64,000 nt of DNA, from positions 118,617,343 through 118,681,342 of the forward strand of contig NC_092811.1 of assembly GCF_040954645.1 (NCBI RefSeq). Direction: 5' to 3'. The notes beneath the pieces are model-generated. The model worked only from the letters and a program-made list of their open reading frames with translations, was not told the DNA's origin and ran no database searches. This DNA is from Diabrotica undecimpunctata (Eukaryota; Arthropoda; Insecta; Coleoptera; Chrysomelidae). The position numbers and the translations under genes are program-made. Shown in pieces: positions 58,051 to 64,000 of the stretch (positions within the stretch are counted from its first letter, which is position 1; each line of letters starts with the position of its first letter).

Positions 58051-59504
58051 TGATGAATTGTCAATTTCCACAACTGTTTTTTTCTTATGATAAAAAGCTA
58101 CAGTCTCCTCATTAGTGATATCAACCTATTGTCAGAGTTTTCAGTAATTATTGTAAAATAACATTTGTTTAAAATCACATTTTACATAAATTTCCTTTAA
58201 TTATTTAATTAATTATTCATTATTATGTCACATAACTATCAGTACAAACAATAAGTGTTTTTTGTGATTTATTACTGAACCTACGCTGCTACTTACTAAT
58301 ATACAATATGGTGGTGATACAGGAAACAGCGATATCGTAAAAACTTATTACTCTTATTAAGGGAGGATAAAAACTCTTTGTTACAGGAGGCCTCCATGAC
58401 ATTTTTGGATTAGAAATAGAATTCTGTTGTAAATATGTCCTAGCAATACTTTTTCAATAATTTTATAAATGTATTCTGAATCTTATTCAAAATTCTTGAA
58501 AGTTCCACTGAGTTTGTCCATACCTTCCATAAAAACTACTACTTGGTTTCAAACAATAAAAACTCACAAGGAACAATTAAATTAAAGTAATATAATTTGT
58601 CTTACTTCATCAATATACTGCGTTTGGCCAACTCTAATTGATACTATGTGAATACAAGAATGTTTCTCCCACACACAAGTTTGTTAATAAAACAAATACA
58701 TATTTTATTTGACTTTTGCCCTGAAATCTTCATTTTTTGGAAATATTAAGTACTTTACATCACTACCTTTAGCCATTTCCCCAATTTATCAATAACCTAC
58801 TAATGCAAGTACTGGATTTCTAAATTCATAAAAATAAAGTACCACTATATAAACACAATTAAACACCAAGAAGTTCTTCAAAAAACAACTGAATTATCAG
58901 ATAATGTAGATCCTTGAAACGCAAAGTGCTAATAATAACATTACATTTTCATTATTTCAGCTTTATCTAATATTCTATTCTATATACTATGCTCTACTAC
59001 CAAAGAATTATAATTAAATTAATTAATGCCTCCATATTCTTTGCTACTACATTGGACAATCCAGATCCAGCAATACTACTCAATGTCCACCCAAAATAGA
59101 ATTAAAACTTTTAAAAAGTGTTGTCAAAATTTATAAAGTAGCATAACGTGACATTTTCGATCTAGATCAGATCATCTGCAGTGCCTTCTTTTGTAGTTGA
59201 AACTAACACTAAAATTGTAGCTGTGACATCAATATACGGTTTTACATTGTTCCAAATTTAAATTCTAATGAGACTCTAGGTCAATGAAATTGGATAAAAT
59301 TTAGTACGTAAAGAGCATGTTTCTTTGCTCGACTTGAACATGTGGTTCTTGTCAGTTAAAACGACACAGACCAACTCTGTGTCGTTAATCATATCTAACT
59401 CCATTAATTTTTATTTCATTAAATGTTTAAAATCAGCTACAAATATTCTCATACTGTAGTATATTATGTACTTTGTAACCTAAGGTAATAACGCACTTAC
59501 CCAA
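58051..59504. other. Intergenic or first-intron sequence, nothing recognised
   Basis: AT-rich; no coding frame of note. If exon 59650-59890 splices into the array, this is part of its first intron. Confidence 0.5.
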
Positions 59505-59700
59505 CTTAATTTGTTATCATGTTATTGTAATAATTAATATTATTTACTTACTTTCTTCATTTGTTGTTTGCGTTTCTTCAAATAGTGTAAATTTATGTTC
59601 ATCTTAATTTGTTATCATGTTATTGTAATAATTAATATTATTTACTTACTTTCTTCATTTGTTGTTTGCGTTTCTTCAAATAGTGTAAATTTATGTTCAT
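59505..59700. repeat. 98-bp tandem duplication across the splice donor
   Basis: 59505-59602 and 59603-59700 are head-to-tail copies (unit starting CTTAATTTGTTATCATG). Each contains the last codons of the shared exon on the minus strand (FEETQTTNEES) and its GTAAGT donor. The copy at 59603-59700 belongs to the exon; the other lies 98 bp into the intron. Using the second donor would read through an in-frame TAA. Confidence 0.92.
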
Positions 59701-59890
59701 CTTGTTCTATTTCAGCTTTTACTGAGAACACATTTGAGTCTATATAATCAAACGCGTCGTATGCACTTTCAGTCTTAATTTCTTCCTCAATTTCAATTTT
59801 GAAGCCATCCAAATCCAAAGGACCATCAGGCGTTTCATTATCTGTTTCTATTTTACAAGTTTTCTCAGTAGCTTCTTCTTTCATTTCCAT
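59650..59890 (-). CDS. Shared N-terminal exon of the zinc-finger cluster
   Basis: ATG at 59890-59888; donor GTAAGT at 59649. It encodes 80 codons plus one base: MEMKEEATEKTCKIETDNET, then a strongly acidic stretch with FKIE, IKTE and VKAE, ending TNEE. This is the style of N-termini of insect C2H2 proteins; FKIE, IKTE and VKAE fit the psi-K-x-E SUMOylation consensus. The exon ends in phase 1 (A), and every array exon begins GT-TGT, so the joined codon is AGT (Ser) followed by CPHEEN. No other start-bearing exon is visible between here and 32 kb. Its function is probably transcriptional regulation, by inference from the fingers. Confidence 0.75.
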
Positions 59891-59963
59891 TTTATTACAT
59901 TCAATTTTTCAGTTTTATGTTTACACAAAAAAATCACTACAATAAATTTAAGAGCAAACCTAT

Positions 59964-60679
59964 AGGTTTGTTCCAACACGCAATTTTTGTACGGTCCGAA
60001 AACCGTCACGAAACTACTTGTACCGTTTTTAATGCGCATGTTCATCATTTGTATCGTCTGATGACGGTAATTTGTAAACTGATGTTTGAACGATTTTCTG
60101 ACAACTGACATAATTTGGTGACAATTTATTTTTTTATTTTATTTATTTAATTATTAATCAGTAGTTTACACAAATTTAAAATAAAGACCAATCTACCTAA
60201 ATAATTCTGGTTTTTCACCCTAGGTTCGGGTAATAGCTCCAAATCATCCTCACTACTATAATAATCAGAAAAATCACTAATTCCTTCATCGTCAGTTATA
60301 TTTATAAAGTTATAAATAACGAGAAACAAATTATATATAAATAAATAATAAGTCTATCATAAGCATGTGATAAAATCATTAACCTAACTTCTTTTTTCTG
60401 AACAAATTTGCTGTTTTAATACAAAATCTAAGTTAATCTAGGCCCAACAAATTTAAAGAAATAGAATAAAATCCTAGTGCGCAAGTCATCCCAACCACGA
60501 TCCCAACCAGTACATGCATTTGCCAGATTACTGAAATTATCGTCACGAAACCGTCACTGGGCGATCATAATTTTTGTTGGAACGGTCGGAAGGACGATGA
60601 GATGAACGATCATATTTTTGTTTAGTGCGCAGGAGCGTAACTGTTACGTGACGGTTTTTTGTTGTGTTGGAACAAACCT
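59964..60679. mobile_element. PIF/Harbinger-derived MITE upstream of the shared exon
   Basis: The terminal inverted repeat AGGTTTGTTCCAACAC (59964-59979) is matched at 60664-60679. TAT occurs at 59961-59963 and 60680-60682 as a possible 3-bp target duplication. Inside, a minus-strand frame at about 60190-60329 reads SDFSDYYSSEDDLELLPEPR and VKNQNYLG, the acidic first exon of a HARBI1-type transposase (compare RPKNKNYLEE at 18350). The rest of the nuclease is deleted. It starts 74 bases upstream of the shared exon's ATG. Confidence 0.75.
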
Positions 60680-60704
60680 TATATAATCGTCTATAGGACG
60701 ATTT

Positions 60705-60937
60705 ATATTATATCATCATCATCATATTATATTTGTGGTTAAACTGTGGAACCCATAGTGGAATCACACCATGGTACAATTGAAAATTGAATGAATACAC
60801 GTTGTTCGGTGGTAGTGTGCCATGGTACAATGAATACATATTATATCATCATCATCATATTTGTGGTTAAACTGTGGAACCCATGGTGGAACCACAACAT
60901 GGTACAATTGAAAATTGAATGAATACACGGTAGTGTG
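60705..60937. repeat. 133-bp tandem duplication
   Basis: The unit begins ATATTATATCATCATC at 60705 and again at 60838, and contains GTGGTTAAACTGTGGAACCC in both. The second copy has a few substitutions and lacks a short ATTATA segment. No coding content. Confidence 0.8.
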
Positions 60938-61077
60938 CTATGAGTGTATTCATTGCACCCCACACCGTCACACCACGTCACACCATCAGCAGCACCATAT
61001 ATCACCATATTATAATATATTCACAGATGTCACAGAATACTCCCTATTCTGTGATATATAAACTCCATTCTTGAACT

Positions 61078-62186
61078 CCATTCGCTTAGCTCGGGCATAA
61101 TTTGACAGATTCATTATTCATTGTCGCTGTCGGAAACCTACAACACAACAATTCCTATCTTCTCAGTATTAATAGCTCAAGTATCCTACTATTGCAAACT
61201 TCTTTCTTTAAAAATCTTTAAAAAAAGATGAATTATTCTAAATAGTGGAAGTGCATACTAAACCCATCAAATTTTTTGGCAGTATCTTCTTCATGTGCCT
61301 TGTCCGTTCCGAACGTTGGCAATCAACATGGCTATTCTGACCCTGTTTACGGCAGATCTGAATAGTTCAGCAGATGACAATCCGAACCATTGCCGCAAGT
61401 TTTGGAGCCACGAGTGTCTTCTCCTCCCTGGACCCCTTCTGCTGTCTATTTTCCCTTGAACGATCAGCTGTAGTACTCTATAGTATATATTTAAAAAATA
61501 TATTTTACTTGTTATAATTTAACATAAATATTTATTATATGGTGCAGATAAATAAATATTGATTGTCGGTAATTCGTAAAGTTCTATTTTATATACTATT
61601 TAGTTTGTTTACTATTAATATTGGCTATGAGTACATGTGCTTGGTTGTATATTAATTTCCAGCCACTTTTAGTACGTCAAAAAGTAACTAACTTCGCAAA
61701 AAAATAATTACTAAATTGACTAGCAGTTCGGACCGTTCGGACTGAGTTTATTAAACTCCATTCCACAGTATAGTGTCCATTCGCTTAGGCTTAGCTCGGG
61801 CATATTTTGACATACAACACAACACATACAACACAACAATTCCTACTTCTCAGTATTAATAGCTCAGGTATCCTACTATTGCAGACTTCTTTCTTAAGAA
61901 GAAAGAAGAATTATTCTAAATAGTGGAAGTGTATACTAAACCCATCAAATTTTGGGTAGTATGGTATATATTTAAAAAATATATTTTAGTTGTTACAATT
62001 TAACATATCTATTTATTATATAGTGCAGTTAAATAAATATTGATTTTCGGTAATTCGCAAAGTTCTATTTTATTTACTATTTAGTTTGTTTACTATTAAT
62101 ATTGGCTATGAGTACGTGTGCTTGGTTGCATAGTAATTTTCAGCCACTTTTTGTCTGCCAAAAAGCAACTACCTTCGCAAAAAAAT
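61078..62186. repeat. Two diverged direct copies of a ~430-bp sequence
   Basis: Copy 1 (61078-61707) and copy 2 (61777-62186) share CCATTCGCTTAG, CAACAATTCCTA, AATTATTCTAAATAGTGG, TAAACCCATCAAATTTT and a long AT-rich tail ending TTCGCAAAAAAA. Copy 1 is longer because of a LINE insertion. No coding frame is conserved between the copies. Confidence 0.85.
61286..61481 (-). mobile_element. Short 5'-truncated LINE insertion
   Basis: Minus-strand frame GPGRRRHSWLQNLRQWFGLS, then SAVNRVRIAMLIANVRNGQG, stop, and AAGAAG before the junction: the last 55 or so residues of a LINE RT protein with its 3' tail. AGTAT flanks both sides (61281-61285 and 61482-61486). The sister copy at 61777-62186 has the empty site. 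Confidence 0.85.
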
Positions 62187-62199
62187 GTGGAAAATTGAA

Positions 62200-62270
62200 A
62201 ATGGAAATTGAAACGTCAATAAACGTACTTTAACCTTTAATTGTGGCTTATTCCCATTTAAATAGTAAAA
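62200..62270 (+). repeat. Partial copy of the dispersed repeat at 34126-34308
   Basis: ATGGAAATTGAAACGTCAAT and TTAATTGTGGCTTATTCCC match the right half of the 34126-34308 element with few changes. Confidence 0.8.
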
Positions 62271-62598
62271 ACAAACGGGTGTGGCGTGGCAATCCAGTGG
62301 GACTGCCGGTGGAAGTTACACTTCTATACACGCATTCGCCGTTACGAATTTATTTGGGAGTCAATCTGCACAATCATTACATATGTAATTCTATAGGTAA
62401 GACATAGCAGAAAGAGAAACAGAATTAATAACAACTTATTGTATGAAAGGAGTTGAATGCAATTTTTTTTTTACACATACTCTACAGTAAAATTCATTGT
62501 TTATTTTGTTATTAATATAATAATACAATACAAATTAAACTGCAATATTCATAAGTATTTAAAAATGACAATAATGTAATAATATTAATAAAAAAGTC
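62271..62598. other. Nothing recognised
   Basis: AT-rich intergenic sequence; no coding frame or repeat pair supported. Confidence 0.5.
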
Positions 62599-62670
62599 AT
62601 CCCCGACTGGGAATCGAACCCCGGTCTCCCGCGTGACAGGCGGGGATACTGACTACTACACTACCGATGA
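62599..62670 (-). tRNA. tRNA-Asp (GTC), slightly degenerate
   Basis: 72 nt on the minus strand. The anticodon arm is CCCGC-CTGTCAC-GCGGG with anticodon GTC. The A box (TAGTGTAGTAGTCAG) and B box (GGTTCGATTCC) are present, and a T run follows the 3' end (TGACTTTTTT). The acceptor stem pairs TCATCGG with TCGGGGA with one A-G mismatch, and the T stem (CGGGG/CCCAG) has one G-A mismatch. It is either a functional gene with weak stems or a young pseudogene. Confidence 0.75.
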
Positions 62671-63150
62671 CATAACACAAATGTATTTCAAAATTGACAG
62701 TTCTGGATCATACAGTGATTTATTGAGATTATTATTTTGAAATACAAAAGAATAATATAATTATGAACATTTAATAAATAATACAAAACATATCACATAC
62801 ATAATAATATTAATAAATATTTTATTATATGTATATATATCTTTATATAATATATATATAATATTAAATATATATACAAAAGGAACATTTTTATATTCGA
62901 GAGAGGAAGAGAGAGAAAATATGTCTTCTGTCTCTCTCTTACTCATTATCTTACATATGTAATGATTTCACAGATTCACTCCCATACAAATTTCCAACGT
63001 GGAGCGCACGTATAGAAGTATAACTTCAAAATAATTACTAAATTCACTAGACAGTTCGGACTGGGAATAGCGAACCGAGTATACCATATTATATTATTTT
63101 ATCTATGCTGTCTATGACCAGCACCAGCAACCAACACCATAATATATTGA
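62671..63150. other. AT-rich low-complexity sequence
   Basis: TA- and ATT-rich with a GA-rich patch near 62900-62940; no gene. Confidence 0.5.
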
Positions 63151-63151
63151 A

Positions 63152-63627
63152 ATGGACAGTGGAAGTGTGACGTCACAACTGTCAATACCTTTCCAAACAA
63201 AAGTTGGAACACGTTGGAATGTCCAATCTCAAGACTTTTTAATTTCTATAAAGTTAACATGTTGCTTCCTCTGCTGCTTTTTCTTTTAAGTATAGTGTTT
63301 TTTACGATAATACCATTATAATTCAGTGTTCTATTTCTATGAAATATAGTTTAAAAGTTTAAATTAAAGACATTCTAACCTTACTTTATTGATACATGCA
63401 TTTTATTGCTATTTTTATAAAACAACATGCTTTATTATTTACACAACATTGTAAACTTGTTGTAGTAACTATTAGAATACTTAGATATTGCAAAAAGCGG
63501 AAAGATTCTGTAAAAAAAATGAAAAAATAACGAAAAATACAAATTATCCACACTAAACAAGGTTTGTTTGGAAAGTGAAACTGACAGATGTCAATCAAAT
63601 CTACGTCATCACTTCCACGGTCCATAA
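63152..63627. repeat. Weak inverted repeat pair
   Basis: GACAGTGGAAGTGTGACGTC ... CTTTCCAAACAAAA (63152-63202) has a diverged inverted counterpart at about 63562-63627 (reverse: GACCGTGGAAGTGATGACGT ... CTTTCCAAACAAAC). Possibly the ends of a small DNA element. Confidence 0.4.
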
Positions 63628-63652
63628 ACAGTATCATGATGGAGCACGGAGC

Positions 63653-63679
63653 CATCGAGCAAAAAGACAATGCTCGATG
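63653..63679. mobile_element. 27-bp micro-insertion with perfect 8-bp target duplication
   Basis: The 27 bases start CATCGAGCAAAAAGACAA and end TGCTCGATG. CACGGAGC flanks both sides (63645-63652 and 63680-63687). The first 18 and last 9 bases equal the outer ends of the MITE at 2996-3409, so only the two termini remain. Confidence 0.75.
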
Positions 63680-63687
63680 CACGGAGC

Positions 63688-64000
63688 ATACATCGGAGCA
63701 CAAATCCAGTACCTTAAAACATAAGTGAGAAGAAAAATTTTGACAGATGTCAAAATACGTAACGGTTTTTGACGTCTCATAAAAACCGGTTAGTACAAAT
63801 TGGTTATATGGATTTTATTCCTGTAACATATATTTGTTTCCATAATTTGTACTAATTGCAATTTTTTGTGGCCAGAAGTACCATTGTTCCTGTTGTTTTT
63901 CATTTTTTAGTTAGGTGAGTTCTTTAATTAACCTAACATTTTACATGCTTTAAACTTTACGATATTGTAGCATTTTTACACAAATATGGCAAATAAAAGA
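63688..64000. other. Nothing recognised
   Basis: Contains a loose inverted pair (TAGTACAAATTGGTTATATGG near 63792 and CCATAATTTGTACTA near 63840); no gene. Confidence 0.4.

Noticed and set aside
59881..60111. 76-aa frame overlapping the shared exon start
   Set aside because: Out of frame with the acidic exon and largely inside MITE sequence.
63386..63703. 105-aa minus-strand frame
   Set aside because: Hydrophobic and Cys-rich by base composition, spans the 27-bp micro-insertion, no domain recognised.

Overview
This is AT-rich animal nuclear DNA. It has spliced genes, retrotransposons (RTE-like LINEs, Penelope-like elements), DNA transposons (hAT, Tc1/mariner-IS630, pogo/Tigger, PIF/Harbinger) and a tandem C2H2 zinc-finger cluster. 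The mix fits a repeat-rich insect; a beetle is my guess, from the style of the repeats and of the zinc-finger proteins, and is not proven. Nothing looks bacterial or viral.

Layout. 1-4.5 kb: LINE and Tc1 debris plus a 414-bp MITE. 4.5-29.3 kb: the last five coding exons (+ strand) of a glycerol kinase gene, whose upstream exons lie before the window. Its introns are filled with transposons: a DD82E-type IS630/Tc1/mariner element with 34-bp ends, split by an intact 4.1-kb hAT element; two broken Tigger elements, one nested in a LINE; a Penelope-like GIY-YIG fragment between inverted repeats; a Harbinger nuclease fragment; an RTE-like LINE with target-site duplications; and a 234-bp-arm hairpin. 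29.5-32.3 kb: more LINE and retroelement debris.

32.3-55.9 kb: a minus-strand array of C2H2 zinc-finger exons. Seven are intact (8 to 29 fingers), one has lost its 5' join (11 fingers) and the outermost is a pseudogene. All nine begin at the same type of splice acceptor (TTTTAG then GTTGTCCC or GTTGTTCC). The spacers carry copies of the same Tigger relic, so finger exon and relic were amplified together. 59.65-59.89 kb: the only N-terminal exon I can find for the array. It is acidic, rich in psi-K-x-E motifs, and ends in a phase-1 donor that joins in frame to the seven intact exons. The simplest reading is one promoter and first exon serving a bank of alternative DNA-binding 3' exons, amplified by unequal exchange. 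This is the most interesting system in the window, and it is inferred from splice sites only.

56.0-58.1 kb: a LINE split by a MITE. 59.96-64 kb: a Harbinger-derived MITE just upstream of the shared exon, local duplications, a tRNA-Asp-like gene, and a 27-bp insertion with perfect 8-bp target duplications whose ends match those of the 414-bp MITE.
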